Positions 1-13,140 of a stretch of DNA of 64,000 nucleotides are shown here, piece by piece; the first letter of the stretch is position 1, and every line of letters starts with the position of its first letter. The notes beneath the pieces are model-generated. The model searched no databases. It worked only from the letters and a program-made list of their open reading frames with translations, and was not told the origin of the DNA. This DNA comes from Aquilaria yunnanensis (lineage: Eukaryota > Streptophyta > Magnoliopsida > Malvales > Thymelaeaceae). The stretch spans positions 91,898,893 through 91,962,892 of the forward strand of contig CM077594.1 of the NCBI GenBank assembly GCA_039654915.1. Reading direction: 5' to 3'. The position numbers and the translations under genes were made by a program.

Positions 1-304
1 AGACAGGCAATTTATTTGTTATGATTCCTTCTGCCTCTTCAAATGTGGGCCAGTTAATGATTTGATATGAAACAATCAAAGATTCAAAGGACAGAAAAAA
101 AAGTGAACATTCAATATTAATACCAAGCCACTTGTAAAGTGAAAACTCTGCTTTTTCGCCAAATCTCTTCTTCAATATATGATATTGGAAAGCTTATATT
201 TGAATTTGATTTGTCATTGGGTTTTCCATTCCATGTTTAATAGGCATTTATTTCAAACCTCTTTTTTATATAGTAATAATTTCCACAATAATTACTGTTA
301 ATAT
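1..304. other. gene-free AT-rich sequence
   Basis: No open frame, splice-compatible exon or clear repeat terminus was seen here. Confidence 0.4.
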
Positions 305-540
305 GTACTATCTCCATTTCATAAAACTTTTCATTTTTACAATTCATGACAATTAATTTATAATTTTTTTTAATTTTTTATATAAATATTAATTTTTTAT
401 ATAAAAATAATAACTTAAAGACTCTAGTTTATAAATATATTTTTTTAATTTTTTTTACAGTACAAATTAATATGAATATATTTAAATTAAATTTTAGTAA
501 AAAAATATAAAAAAATTAATCTTTATGAAACAGAAAGAAT
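305..540. mobile_element. Stowaway-like MITE
   Basis: The left end reads TACTATCTCCATTTCATAAA. The reverse complement of the right end reads TTCTTTCTGTTTCATAAAG. These imperfect inverted ends fit the 'CTCCCTCCGT..CA' pattern of plant Stowaway MITEs (Tc1/mariner, TA target). It is about 236 bp, AT-rich inside, with no coding capacity. Confidence 0.55.
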
Positions 541-707
541 ATTATTTTTTATACAGAAAAAATACATCAATTGTACCTAGCAACAATTCTAACATAAAGG
601 GTATAAAAACTGAAGGACCATCATACTTTCATATTTGTGCTTAAATTTTCTTTTTGTTCCCACGCGAGCCCGCCCATTGAAGTTCAACTGGACCAAGCAA
701 GTTCCAG

Positions 708-742
<35 letters not shown>

Positions 743-1150
743 GGGGGGGGGGGGGGGGAAGGAAAAACACCAAAGAAACTACTACTTCTTGAATCTCTAC
801 CCATAAAATCCTTTCAGTTTTTTTTTTCTGTCAAAAACATAGAATGTCACTTTAGAGCACTTGGACTCATGGAACATGATGGGACATGGGAAAGAAGAGA
901 GAAGGTTAGGGTTTTTTTTTTTATTTTTTGTTTGGGCTGAGTTGAGCTTACTTTAGAGCATATGGACTTATGGAAATTGGCTTAGGGGATAATATGTGAA
1001 GGCCCAATTAGGCTCAATAAGATATAGGGTCGAATCTTACTAGGCTTTTGATCAGCTCATTTAAGTACCAAGCCTAAAAATAGGCTTAAGCTCGAGCTCG
1101 ATAAAAGCCTTACCGGTTTACACTCCTACTAGAAGGCCTACAAGGCATAG
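541..1150. repeat. intergenic stretch with TA microsatellite and G-run
   Basis: An (AT)n run at about 711-739 is joined directly to a G homopolymer of about 18 nt at 741-758. No gene was found. Two overlapping open frames across 589-940 owe much of their length to this low-complexity tract. Confidence 0.6.
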
Positions 1151-1234
1151 TTGGATTAAAGGATAATGACAATTTGTTTCCCTGAGGTTTAGGTGAAATT
1201 ACATTTCGCTCTCTCTTCCTTCATAAATATACAC

Positions 1235-2396
1235 TCATAATGTTAAATACCATGGTATACTGTTTATCATTGGTACACAGCACACGGTACAAATTTTTTC
1301 ACATTTTATCATTTTACTGTGCGATATTTCATGGTATTTCACGTATCACTCACTTTTTATACGCATTTTGTAAAAAAAAAGTCGTAGTATACCGCAAATA
1401 CAGCATGGTACGTATTGCAGTATTTTATTTTTCACGGCTATTTTTTTCATTTTACATCAAAATATCATAAATATATAAAACATTAAATTATAAATAATAT
1501 ATAGATCATAAAATAAACATATACTTTTATTTTTTTTTGTTATTTTTCTTAGTTAAAATAAAAATTTAATGGATGGTAGCAGTTTGAAGGTCCCAACATG
1601 AATTTAATTGGTGATAGTGGCTCCATGGTGTATGAATCATATGGATATTCACAACAAATATCATCATCTTTTTGATTTGGACAAGTGAGCAGTACGTAAA
1701 AGAAACATCATACTTTAAGCCACATAGGAACTCAATGTGATATTAGAAAATATATTATTATTATGAAAGTATTATTTTTTTATCTTATATCAATAAATTA
1801 GTTTTCTTAGTATTATTTATTTTGCTCCATATATAAATTTGTTAATATATTTTTTGTATTAAAAAATATCATCCGTTTCACAATAGTTGGCCTCTATTCC
1901 TTTTTTTGCAGTTTCAAAATAATTGTCCCCTTTCTATCTTTCCAAATAAGGTAACTTTTTTATTATTTTATATATATATCATTTATTGAAAGGAGAGAAA
2001 GTTAAGAAAGTTAAAGAGTGAAAGTACGTAGAACCCATTAAAAAGTAGATAAGTACATGTACTTTATATAAAAATAAATAAACTAATAGTTTTATATTAA
2101 AAAAAAAAGTAAAAAGTAAAGAAGTCTTAATTTGCGTACATTATCAAAGAGGACATGTTTTATGAGACGGAGAGAGTATATTTTATTTATATTTGGTAAA
2201 TTATGATAAAAAAAATTAGAATACATATAAAATGTGTAAAAATAAATTATTGAACAAATTATGTTATCTTAAAATAATATTATAATATTTTTTTTACAAA
2301 AACAGTAACGGTATGTGGTTCGGTATACCTTAAAAATTTAGGATGCAGTATACCTAGCGGTAACAGTATTTAACAACTTGTATAAACTTTGTCTCG
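1235..2396. mobile_element. TGTTAAATAC-family TIR element nested in the Mutator-like element
   Basis: The ends carry TGTTAAATAC (left, 1239) and GTATTTAACA (right, about 2391), followed inward by repeated GGTATACC-like palindromes. Two other copies, at 12.48-13.14 kb (inverted) and 31.84-32.48 kb, align along most of their length. An imperfect 9-bp flanking repeat (tatacact / tataaact) suggests a target duplication, but the superfamily is not settled. There is no transposase frame. Confidence 0.65.
1869..2176. mobile_element. Stowaway-like MITE nested at the third level
   Basis: The ends are CATCCGTTTCACAATAG (left) and, as reverse complement of the right, CTCTCTCCGTCTCATAAAAC. TA lies on both sides (1867-1868, 2177-2178). 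The paralogous elements at 12.48 and 31.84 kb lack this segment at the corresponding place, so they act as empty sites. Confidence 0.75.
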
Positions 2397-2765
2397 TGCT
2401 TTTTTAATATCAACAGTAACTTCTGAAATCTTAATTTAGACTGTATGGTACTCATATTTAAGTAATTTCAATTTGTATGATATTTTTTTTAGTTAATTGA
2501 TATTAAAAAAAATAGTTTTCTAGTTACAGAAAGAATAGAAATAAAAAATTAATAATTTAAAATGTCCATTAGCGATTAAAAAAATATCATATAGATTGAA
2601 ATTACTGAAAAATTACTACTATAGTGTTTAAATTAAGATTTCAAAAGTTATTTTCAAACTGGAGTAAAAAGGAGGGGGCAAATTGTATATTTCTAAAATA
2701 TGGGGGGTAAAATGTAATTTTATCTAAACTTTAGGGGATTAAATTGTAATTAACCCTTGGATTAA

Positions 2766-3130
2766 TAGCCGAGTTAGAACAGAAAAGAGCCTAGTGATCT
2801 GTAAGGTAAAAACATGCAAGTATGAGGACCATTTTGGAAATCACAATTCACAAGGACATAAGTCGTTATTGCCCAAAACTAATCTGTCCTGGCTAGAAAT
2901 AGAAATATTCTTTTATATCTTTTTTTTATTGATACAATTCAATCTCCTTTTGAGATGGTATCTACGAAGATTAGACAACCGTTCGTTTTTTATTCAAAGG
3001 GTCAATGATGGAAAAAGTAGGGTGGGAAGTGTCGTTTTTCTCTTTTCTTCCTCGTTGTGGGGAGGAAGGGGCCGGGAAAAACAAAACAAACACAAAACTC
3101 CATGGGATCAAATTTCTTCCTATCATTTTG

Positions 3131-3163
<33 letters not shown>

Positions 3164-4501
3164 GGTACAGAAAATTAAATAAAATAGATGATACTATTAA
3201 TTTCCGCTCGAATTTACGGAGCTCGCCTAATCAATTTGGCATAACAAAATTTTATTTTGAATATTTTGTAGGAAAGAAAAAGAGAAAATTACCAATAATC
3301 AATATATCAAATTAACGGCTAGAAACTTTAGTGGTAGTGAATGGGGAAGGCCCTACACTAAAAAAAACAAAGTTGAAATCAAATTTGCGTCCTCTAAAGT
3401 TGGACGGCCAAGATCAGCCCCCATCAATTGATCTAGAGAATCTATGGCATTGAAGGACCGCTCTTTTTCCGAATTCAACCCAGCAATTATAGATAGATAC
3501 GAACTTAAAATATGTGCATGAATTTATCTAAAAGTCTCACTTATTGCCCCTAAAACGACATCATATATACTCAGAATATCATATCCAAGCTCAGGCCAGG
3601 GTTGGAGATGCGTTGACTGTGACCCCTCAAACTATTTGAAGTAATTTATACTAGACGTATATATATATATATATATAGAGTTCTATCAAATTATATTTAC
3701 TTAACCCTATGCTAGTGGTTGCTTAATTATTTTCAAATTAATTAAATGGATCTCACTGTCAATTAATGAAAAACTAACTAAAAACTGCCGTGTAAAATAT
3801 ACTTTTTTATGAAAGATCTTGTAATTGTGAATTCAAGAAATAGCATGGGCACTAAATCTAGTACTAGGTTCATTGGCGAAAAGTGTTCACTTGTCATCTT
3901 ATACCTGATTAAATTTTTTTAAAAAATGCAGTTGACAGAAGGAAAAAAAAAAATACTGTTAATGCTGTTAATGCTGTGGTGACGAAAATGATTTGAATGA
4001 AATGCTGTATGACTTTGTGGGGGGGAAAAAAAGATCCGTAATAGATTTTAGTCGATGTGATAGAACGAGGAATATTTAATTTACTACTATTGTGTATAGA
4101 TTCTCATACGATGAAGAGTAAATGAAAACAAAATATTAGAAGCATGGTAAAAGCAGCTCTACCTTCTAATTGACCAAAATAAAACCAAAAAATGATTGTT
4201 ATAGATAGTATGTCAATAGTCCCAGCCACTCTATCAGGTAAAGAGACATCATGGGAAATAAGAGGTTATGATTTTGAATTTTGTCTCCCTCACTTCCACC
4301 ATACAATGTTATATTTAAAGTAAAGCAAGTTTTGGGTGCATTTTAGATTTTAAAAATGCAGACATTTTCCTCCTTGCTTATATGTAGGACATCTCTTACC
4401 ATAGTTAGATTTGTAAGATATCTCTATGTACAAAAAAAAAATGGCATGCCTATATCCAACAGAGACTAATAGATATACCAATTCATAAAAGTAATAACAT
4501 A
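2766..4501. other. gene-free AT-rich sequence with CT/TA microsatellites
   Basis: A (CT)n-(TA)n tract lies at about 3130-3163 and a (TA)n tract at about 3658-3678. The 173-codon open frame at 2794-3315 has low-complexity composition and no recognisable domain, so it is not called as a gene. Confidence 0.45.
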
Positions 4502-4511
4502 GTGATAAATA

Positions 4512-5435
4512 GGGTAAATTGTACAATTAGACTCTAATTTTTAATTATTGTTTCAGTTTTAACCTCAATTTTCAATTTGTATGTTTAGGCTCTATAACCT
4601 CATTTAAATGTTTCATTTTGGATATTTGGGTAATGGAACTCATTAGTTCCAAAGGAAAAGTGCCATATCAGCATGTCATTTAGGGGAAAATGCAAACTTT
4701 AATGCTTGAAAATTTTCCCCTTTAACAAATAATTCTTAGAACATTTTATTTTAACAAAAAACTATCCTCCCCTTCCCCTCTTCGGCCTCTCCTCCATATG
4801 CCTCCTCCTCCTTCCGCCTCCCTCTCCTCCAGCCACCTCCTTCTTCTTCGTCCTCAATTTCGCTCACTCGATTCACCGACCTTCACTCACCTTCAATTTC
4901 ACTCACCCGATTTTGCTATACCCATCTTTGATTTCATCAACCCAACCCACCATTGATTTAGCCAAACCCACCTTCGATTTTGTCAATCCACCTTCGATTT
5001 CTCCAAATCCACCTTCAATTTTTCTTGCCTCTCCTCTTCACGGCAGTCGAACGGTGGTCACAGTGGCCTACGATTCCTGCTTGCTTACTATCCGAAGTGA
5101 GTGACTTGTAGGCTTTCATGGAAAGAAGGTCAGAGAAGGAGGCTGTTGAGATAGAGGCCGAATGGTCCAAGGATCTTTTCAGGATGTTTTTTTTGTTAGA
5201 TTTCAAAGTTTTAAGAATTTTTTGGTGATGGAAAAAGTTTTTAAGGGTTTAATTAGTATTTTTCCTATAATACTATGCTAAAATGCATTTTCTGTCTAAA
5301 TTAACGACTTCCATCACACAAAGGTAAAAAATAAAACATTTTAATGTGGTTAGGAAGGTAAAACATGCAAGTTTGATGTTGGGGTTAAAAGTGAAACAAT
5401 AATTAAATATTAGGGTCCAATCGCATAATTTACCC
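4512..5435. mobile_element. long-TIR Mutator-like element with CT-rich insert
   Basis: GGGTAAATTGTACAATTAGA at the left pairs with the reverse complement of the right end (GGGTAAATTATGCGATTGGA). Homology between the arms continues for over 100 bp. The flanks gtgataaata (4502-4511) and gtgataagta (5436-5445) are a 10-bp target duplication with one mismatch. The core (about 4765-5200) is C/T-rich on the + strand and exon-like in composition, with short frames on both strands. A sister copy lies at 14.74-15.68 kb. Confidence 0.8.
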
Positions 5436-5445
5436 GTGATAAGTA

Positions 5446-7655
5446 GGTGGTAAAAGCGATAGTCTTCTTGAGTCTTTAGCTGATGGTAACCCCCCCCCCC
5501 CCCCCGGGGTTGTTAGGTAGATATGGAAGATGTTTAAAATTTAAATTTTGGACTCTCCGCCTCCTACATCATTTTACAACAAAGCTAAGTTGGTTGTTAT
5601 TTTGGTCCTGAAAAAAATGGCAAACTTGTTTTCATAACATATAATAAAACTATATCCCTCTATTGTACATTTATATGATACTTTTAAATCGTAAAAAAAA
5701 GTGAAATTCTAATGTAAGTTATATATTATATATAAACTATTGATAATAGAAAAATCAGTAATTGAGTAAATTATTAAATCCGATAAAATTTTAATTTATA
5801 TGATCAATCGAATTAAAACCCTGGCTTCAACAGATTGCTATGAATCAACTGCGAATTGTTAACATTAGCTATTAGAAAATGCCTTCTTTTTTTTAAAAAA
5901 ATAATAATGCTACAAAATTTCATCAATTTCATGAAGTAGATAGTAGTTTCATCCCAAATGGATGAACATACATTTTTCAATTAAATAACTGAAATTTTAT
6001 TTAATACTTTAAAATAACTAAATTTTTATTTAATACGTTATGCATTTAGTAGTAAGATAGAAAAATATCCTATACTGCATTTATTGCATCCCATTTATTA
6101 CAGTGAGTTGTGTATACACATAGTTGAAAAGTGCCAAACATACGATGATATAAAATAATTGAATGTAGAAGTTTATATTTGCCACAATTAAAATTAAATT
6201 ATCCATTAATAATTTAACAAGTCATCTAACAATAGTACATTCATTTTTTTAAAAAGAAATATTATATAAAGAAACAGTACACACGCATAGTCCACTGAGA
6301 AGCTACAATCTATCAAGATTATTTTCATTTGTTTTTTTTTTTTTGTAATGAAGAGCATTTATGTAAAATATAAGGGTCAGAAGATACTTATATGTGAGAG
6401 AATGATGAGTGTAAATTTTTTCAACACCAAGAAGCGAGAAGGCACATAAACCAATATTAAGGTATTATATAGAAAAATAGGGAGCACTGAGGATTGTATA
6501 TTCAAATTTGCGTACTTCCCCTTTTACCTTTACAAATGTATTAATACGTGTATGTATGAGAGTTTGCGAACTCTAACATTAAAGTTATGGGATATACCTT
6601 TACCAATTCACTTAATCTCCATATGACTCAGATAATCGACCGAGAGTGGATGATCGAACTGGGCTACATTGCTTACAGCATGTGCCTAATGGAGATGAGA
6701 TGAGAGAGAAGCAAGCAATATTCGTTCAACAAAGAGGATGGTCATGGCCGGGATAGATGTTGGTTAACTAAAAAAGTAAGTGGCAATCAAGGTCCAAGGA
6801 CACAAAATGAAGAAGGGGAAGTAGATTTTGCTTTTGCTTTTTTGAATTCTAATCGGCTTATTATAGACATAGAACCCTTGCTTTAACCTATCTCGCAGAT
6901 TGTTCTATAATGTAGGACGATATGGGGGTAGTAATTAGATTTACGAGGTAGTCAAAGAGAATGCAAGCACGTACCTCGTCCCATTTCCATCCCTTTCCTT
7001 TTTGTTTTTTTTTAACTTTGCTTGCTTTCTCTTGTCTTGCCAGCGAGGGATGGAAGGTATACCTAGATCCCATCCACATTCACTCCCTTTTTAGTACTAT
7101 TATGGCCGAAATATCAAATTCACCACTAATCTTTATGTTTGGAAGCAATTTTGCCAATAACGCTTTTTTTGTTTTTTCCAATTTGCAGCTAAGGTTATGG
7201 GTCGGAGAATATGTCACCAATTGTTAAAAGGGTTGGCATGACAAATGTTAAGAAAATGAAGAATGTCAATTTTAGTCCCAAGTTTTATTTGTCTTGAACC
7301 CTTCCCATAGAGCTTTAAAATCTCGCATTTTCTGCCTCGTCGACATACTGAATTGCATCACTTATAGCCTCTTCTGACCACCTACTGCAATGATTGATTA
7401 CTGCAGGTTAGGGGATGGGCTTTTTTTATTCTTGAAACAACGACCAATAAACCATGGTAGGGATATTGATTTTACATTACCAATATGTAATAAGACTTAA
7501 AAAATTTCAGGGCGCCAAAATTATAATTTGATTTTGATCAAATTTAGAGGTTAGTTGGATGAAATAAGTGTAATTGAGCTTGGTTTTGATCAGCCATTCT
7601 CCATCAAGGGTCGAAGCTCCTTGGCATTGTTCCCGCTTGATTACATTTGGTCATC
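5446..7655. other. gene-free AT-rich sequence
   Basis: A C-run of about 18 nt lies just outside this element's flank, at about 5491-5508. The short frames near 6888-7227 overlap on opposite strands and have no known domain. Nothing else was recognised. Confidence 0.4.
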
Positions 7656-7667
7656 AACATAGAAATG

Positions 7668-8091
7668 GAAAGCCACAATTACCCCCTAAGGTTTACCCTA
7701 ATCTATAATTTGTCATCTTTACTTTTAAAAACCTACACTTTGTCCCTGATTCTTTTATACTGTCTGATAATAATTTTTAAAATTGTAATTTGAACTATCC
7801 AATAGTTATCTTCCAGTAATGTTGGTCTCTTCAATTTTTTTTATAGTGAATAGATATTTTAAATTATCAGTTTTTTTCTTTTTATAAATGTATTTTTTAA
7901 AGGTCGGTTAACTATGAAAAAAATATTTAAAAAATATTAAAATTTCTAGAACATGGTTATCAGACAATTTGATTTAGGGTTTCAGAAGTTGTTGTCAGAT
8001 ATTATAAAGAAAATAGGGGTAAAATGTAGATTTTTTAAAATATGAAGGATAAAGTGTAGATTAGATTAGACCACATGGGGCTTTTGTAATT
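7668..8091. mobile_element. Mutator-like MITE
   Basis: The left arm (AATTACCCCCTAAGGTTTAC...) and the reverse complement of the right arm (AAATTACAAAAGCCCCATG...) share the downstream block 'taatctayamttt'. The flanks acatagaaatg and acatagaaaatg look like a target duplication. The core 'ctgtctgataataa...' matches the elements at 1.16, 14.10 and 47.04 kb. It is about 0.42 kb and non-coding. Confidence 0.6.
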
Positions 8092-8369
8092 TAACCACAT
8101 AGAAAATGATGTGAAGTTGTCACAAGTCTCATCTATGATCTATCTCAACGCAAGCCTTGATGATGGAGGCAGTGGATTACCTCAATAGTTGCTATGGACC
8201 TAAGGGCTATCACACATCACGGTCCACAGTGTTGGAGGAGCCCTAGGAAGAGATCCAAAATAGTAGTTTTATGAAGTTAGGAGAGTTGGAGATTAAAAAG
8301 AGAAATTTGAAGGACCAAGTTGAGAGATTTTTCAACAATCTATACCTACAAGGTATTTTTAACTATTAC

Positions 8370-9240
8370 CTTATCCCTATAAAAAATGATGAAATGTTTT
8401 TTTTTATGTCAGATTTGATCATTTCTTTTTCTGAAAATTTTTTAGAATCTAATTTACCTTAATACCATTATTTAAATTCTCACTATACAAAACTCGATAA
8501 ATAATCTTTCATTTTTTAAATCTTTATTTAAACTCTCTCTATGCAAAACTAAAAAAAAAAAAAAAAATTTCCTTATTATCATTTAAACTCTTATTATACA
8601 AAATTGATTTTTTTTCCTAAGTTTAGTTTTAAGGAAAAAAATTGAAAAATAAATACCATAAATTACATACAGTATAGGGGTGATTATTTGATTTATTTGG
8701 TTTAAATTGAACCGAATTAGTTAGTTTATTCAATTTTTTGTTTTAGATGATAAGAAACCGAATAGATTGAATTAGCCTATAAAACCTGACTCAAACCGAA
8801 CCGAAATATTTCAATTTGGCTTAGTCCAAACCAAATTAACTGAAAAAAATGAGAGCGAGATTCTATGAGAGAGGGAATGAGAGAGAGATCTTGTTTTTCT
8901 TTTCAAATTTCATTTAATATAGAAGATTTATTATCCATGGAAAAGAAAGAAAACAAAAATCCAAACAAATTTGAGTTGGTCTACAACTTTATTGTCTATG
9001 AAAAAATTGAAAAAAATATCTAATAACAAAAAATTTGGTTAATTCGATAAAGATCTAAAACCGAAACCAAAATTTTTATTATTCAGTTTCAAGCGAAACT
9101 GAACCGAGTTACCGAATTGAACGAAACGAATTCTCAAATTATTTCAATTTTTTAATTTGAATCGAATATTAATCACTCCTAACATACACTATAATCTCCG
9201 TGTTCAAATAAATGTTCCATCCTTTACAGGACGAAAGAAG
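8370..9240. mobile_element. Stowaway-like MITE split by a hAT-like insertion
   Basis: The left arm (TATCCCTATAAAAAATGATG) and the reverse complement of the right arm (CTTTCGTCCTGTAAAGGATG) match the two ends of an uninterrupted relative at about 59651-60001. The central 8675-9181 segment is a separate insertion. There is no coding sequence. Confidence 0.6.
8675..9181. mobile_element. hAT-like non-autonomous element (nested)
   Basis: The ends are TAGGGGTGATTATT and the reverse complement TAGGAGTGATTAATATT. The flanks are acatacag (8665-8672) and acatacac (9182-9189), an 8-bp target duplication with one mismatch if TA at 8673-8674 is counted as a footprint. The interior has several 'aaccgaa' motifs. 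It is about 0.5 kb with no transposase. Confidence 0.65.
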
Positions 9241-12200
9241 TATTATTTTTTTCTTGACCTTTGCTCTACTTTTAGTTTGTTGAACAATAATAATGTGACA
9301 GACGACAAACATCTGCCATGCATTTGTTACACATCTGAGTCATCTATAAAAGTAGGTCCTATGTGGGGTCTACCATCACAAACGACCCAAATACGTAACA
9401 AATGTATATTGTTTGTGACACTTTAATTTCTCTAGTTCCCTAGGCCTTGATTTCGAGTAGATGACTAATGGTGTCTATTTGTACGATGGTTTAGATTAAA
9501 GGCGAAGAAGATCATTTTGATAGAGCCATACCTAACACTTAGATCACTTCTCTTTTTGTTTGTAGTTCAGTACAGATCACTATTTATATTTTTTTCATCA
9601 ACTCAAATATAACACTCATATTTTTAAAGTTTGCTAAGAGACATTCTCAATTAAATCACAAGAATATTTTGTATGGAATGAGTATAATATGCTAAAATTG
9701 TCTTGCGTAGCAAAATATATAGCTACATAATACTCAACGACATCGAGGTGAGAAATAAATTGGGAAAAAATTATAGACTCGTTAAAATGTGTTGGGATTT
9801 TTATAGAAAGTAGGCAACAATGTAGAAATTTGTATATATGAACTAAAAAAAAAAATTAAATTGATTTTGGCCGATGCATGAACAAGGTAGTTTTATTGTT
9901 TTTTTTTTTTTGTAATTTTTCCATACATTAAATTACAATAATATAAATGGTCTAGTTTGATGCATGTTATTTATGTTTTAGATTAATTCTTATGCTTTAC
10001 GTTTTCCGCCTTATAAGGTGCTAATAATACCTCATCTAGATAAACACGGTATGCTATGATGATTAATTATAATATTCTGCTGGCGTTATCCATAGAATTA
10101 AGTATGGTGAAAAGCACAATTGGTCCCAAATCTTTAGTTATCAAAGATTGGTTCTCAACGTATATTTCATTGCAAATTAGTCATAAATCTTTATAATTCA
10201 TTGCAAATTGGTTCTTAGTTCTATGCAGGATTAAGTTAGCACAAAAACATAATTGACATGGATGAAAAAAATAATCAGTTTTTGCAATATCATCACATCA
10301 GCAACAAATAATAAATAAGAAACATGTATTCTTTCACATTTTGGACGGTAGCTGATATATTTCTCATCAAATACCCATTGAGAGCTCTTGAAAAATAATC
10401 TTTGACAATATCAAATGATGAATAAGGGAGATGGTCACACTACCTAAGACCCTATTGCCATTAAAATGTCCATACAGAGCCCCACTAGCAACCACTTAAT
10501 AATGTGAAGAATTATTATTTCATTTCAAATCATATATATCAATTTATCATCCATACCCATATGTAAAATGAAAAAATATAACCCACACATATTTGATTTG
10601 AGTATTTTTAATATTTATCAGTAAATTTATATCTTTGCTATGTAATATCTATTTTTCTTTACACACACACACATATATATATTAGAACATGTAAAAAGGT
10701 ATAATAAGTTATATTTAATATTTTTCAACTTGAAATAATATTTTTATATTTTTTGTGAAATCAATATCAGTATCCAATCCGTCATATTATTCCATGAGAT
10801 ATACCTATCATTTAAGGGTGTTGTCTACCTAGTGGTAATAGTATAAAAAACAATATTAGTACTATCTCCTTGATAGGATAAATGTATATAATGTAATTGG
10901 CTAGTATTTAAATTAAGGCTATCAATCAAAATCTGGATTTAAATATTAGAATCTTATGATTTTAAAATTTGAAATAGAAAAAATGATTCAATTAGATTAT
11001 ACAACTACAGTTATGATTATGATCATTTTCTATGACTACGATTCATATAAAACCTAAAACAATTCTATGTTCAATCCTTATTTTAAAAACCTTAGTTTAA
11101 ATTATGGCTTGTATACATGAATGTATCATATCTAAATAATTATATTAGACATAGATATAGACTAGATAATGTAAAGTTTAATTACACTTGTAATGGTTTT
11201 TTGAACAAAAGATGCTTTATTGTAATAAAAAATAAAATAAACGATATCTACCAAACTAACAATGATATAAGACTTTGAGAAATAATAGAAACATATATTT
11301 GGCCAATTTAAAAACTACTTGTTTTTGTGAGGCCGAATGAAAAGAAAAGAATCTGATCGAGCCCAACATTCTATACAAACCAGAATAAATCTGGAATAGA
11401 TAACTCATAAAATAGCTATAATAAAACCCGCAAAGAGCATGACCAACAAGTCAAAATAAACAATAAACCGTTAGAGAAAGAAAAAGGTGAATCAACCCTT
11501 AATAATAGACCAACTAACATAAAAAAATCTGACACTATCACAAAATTCATTATTCAAGAATGCCCCATTATCAATAGTTGTATTTTTTCACCATTTGACC
11601 TCAGGCTGACACACTAACATTGAAAATGAATTACTTAGATTTGTTCGCTATAAATAATTGGAAGAACCAGACGATACTACTACTAGTAATACATGACTTT
11701 TGTGGAGAAACGGTGAAAAAAAGATATGAGACTGATGGATTGGGTGGAATGAAGATACTAGATTAATTGGCCAGTCTTCGAATAAATTATAAACCTGGCC
11801 AAATGCGTGGAAAATAGAGGATGAAGATGATGCAGAAAAAACGGGTAGGGAAGAGAGGAGTTGACCAGAAGGGTGGCTGGTAAGGTTTTTGCTATACTTC
11901 TAAAGTTTTAAATGAAAAAGAAAATGATTATGACATGAATAGACTAGCTATTGTTCCATCTGTTATTTCCTGAATTCGTTCCCTTGCCGACGAAGTGATT
12001 CATAGATTTTCACCATTTAAAGCAAAACCGGAGAAAAAAAAATAAAAGAAAGAAAATAAACTTATATAGTTGTATAAATTCTGTTATTTATTTATTTATT
12101 ATTATTATTATATAAAGTAGTGGATATGAATAATCATGGTCATCGTGAATTTTGGTATCACGTCTAAAGGGCCACTTCATGGTTATTGGTTAGGCAACTA

Positions 12201-12477
12201 ATCGATCATGCATTTACTCATATCACATCAGAATCATCAGATCACTCACACAACGAACACATATTTATATTTTTTCATAAAAAAATAACTTCATTTTATT
12301 AGGTGATAATAAGACCCAAAGAATGTTTGACCACCAGGACCACTACCAGTCCATAATATTGCTACCTCTATAATGTCTCCCAGTTCTGTACCCCCATCCG
12401 TTTCTGATACGCCTCACGTATTAATACTTCTGTGCCTCTTGCCTTCTCCACTTTCTTTTATAACTGTGTCGCACACA
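9241..12477. other. gene-free AT-rich sequence
   Basis: About 3.2 kb without a supportable gene. A single arm resembling other long-TIR elements ('caattggtcccaaatctttag...') occurs near 10118-10250 without a recognised partner. Nothing else was identified. Confidence 0.4.
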
Positions 12478-13140
12478 TGGTGTTAAATATAGTTGTTGTT
12501 AGGTATACCACATCCTAAAATTTTAAGGTATATCGCATGGTATACCGTGCTACATATTGTTATTATTACCATAAAAAGTAAATATTAAAATATTATTTTT
12601 AGATGACATAATTTGTTTAATAATTTATTTTTACACATTTTATATGTATTCTAATTTTTTTCATGATAATTTGTCAAATATAAATAAAATATATATGATA
12701 GAAGATATCAGTTAGGGTAGTATGCACTAGAAATCTAATTGAGGGATATTGTTCAATACCACAAGGACCTTCAAGCTGCTACCATCCATTAAATTGTTAT
12801 ATTAATTAAGAAAAGTAACAAAAAAATAAAATAAAATTTTTATTTTATGATATGTGTATTATTTATATTTTAATTATTTATATATTTATGATATTATTTA
12901 TGTAAAATAAAAAAAATAGCAGCAAAAAATAAAATACCTCAATACGTACTACGTGATATTTATGGTATACCGTGATTTTCTAACAAAATGCATACAAAAA
13001 GCGAGCGGTATGCAGTATACCATAAAATACCACAGTATACTACGGTATAACAAGCTGTAAAATGACAAAACGTGAAAATATTTATACCGCATATCCGTAC
13101 CTACGGTAAACGGTATACCGCAGTATTTAACACTATGGTT
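12478..13140. mobile_element. TGTTAAATAC-family TIR element, intact copy
   Basis: It starts near TGTTAAATATAG (12481) and ends TATTTAACA (13131). The reverse complement aligns with the copies at 1.24 and 31.84 kb, so this copy is inverted relative to them. Palindromic GGTATACC-like motifs cluster at both ends. At about 0.66 kb it is close to the unit length without further insertions. Confidence 0.7.

Larger units (their letters stand above)
1160..2756. mobile_element. Mutator-like non-autonomous element, outer shell of a triple nest
   Basis: The left end (AGGATAATGACAATTTG, then AAATTACATTT) and the reverse complement of the right end (GGGTTAATTACAATTTA, then AAATTACATTT) form TIRs of about 50 bp. 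The perfect 9-bp repeat TTGGATTAA flanks the element at 1151-1159 and 2757-2765, as expected for a Mutator-like target duplication. The interior shares the 'ctgt..taataacttctgaaat' core with the elements at 7.67, 14.10 and 47.04 kb. It is interrupted at about 1235-2396 by a second element. There is no coding capacity. Confidence 0.8.

Noticed and set aside
2794..3315. 173-codon open frame on the + strand
   Set aside because: It runs through CT and TA microsatellites, has no domain, and lies among transposons with no splice-linked exon.
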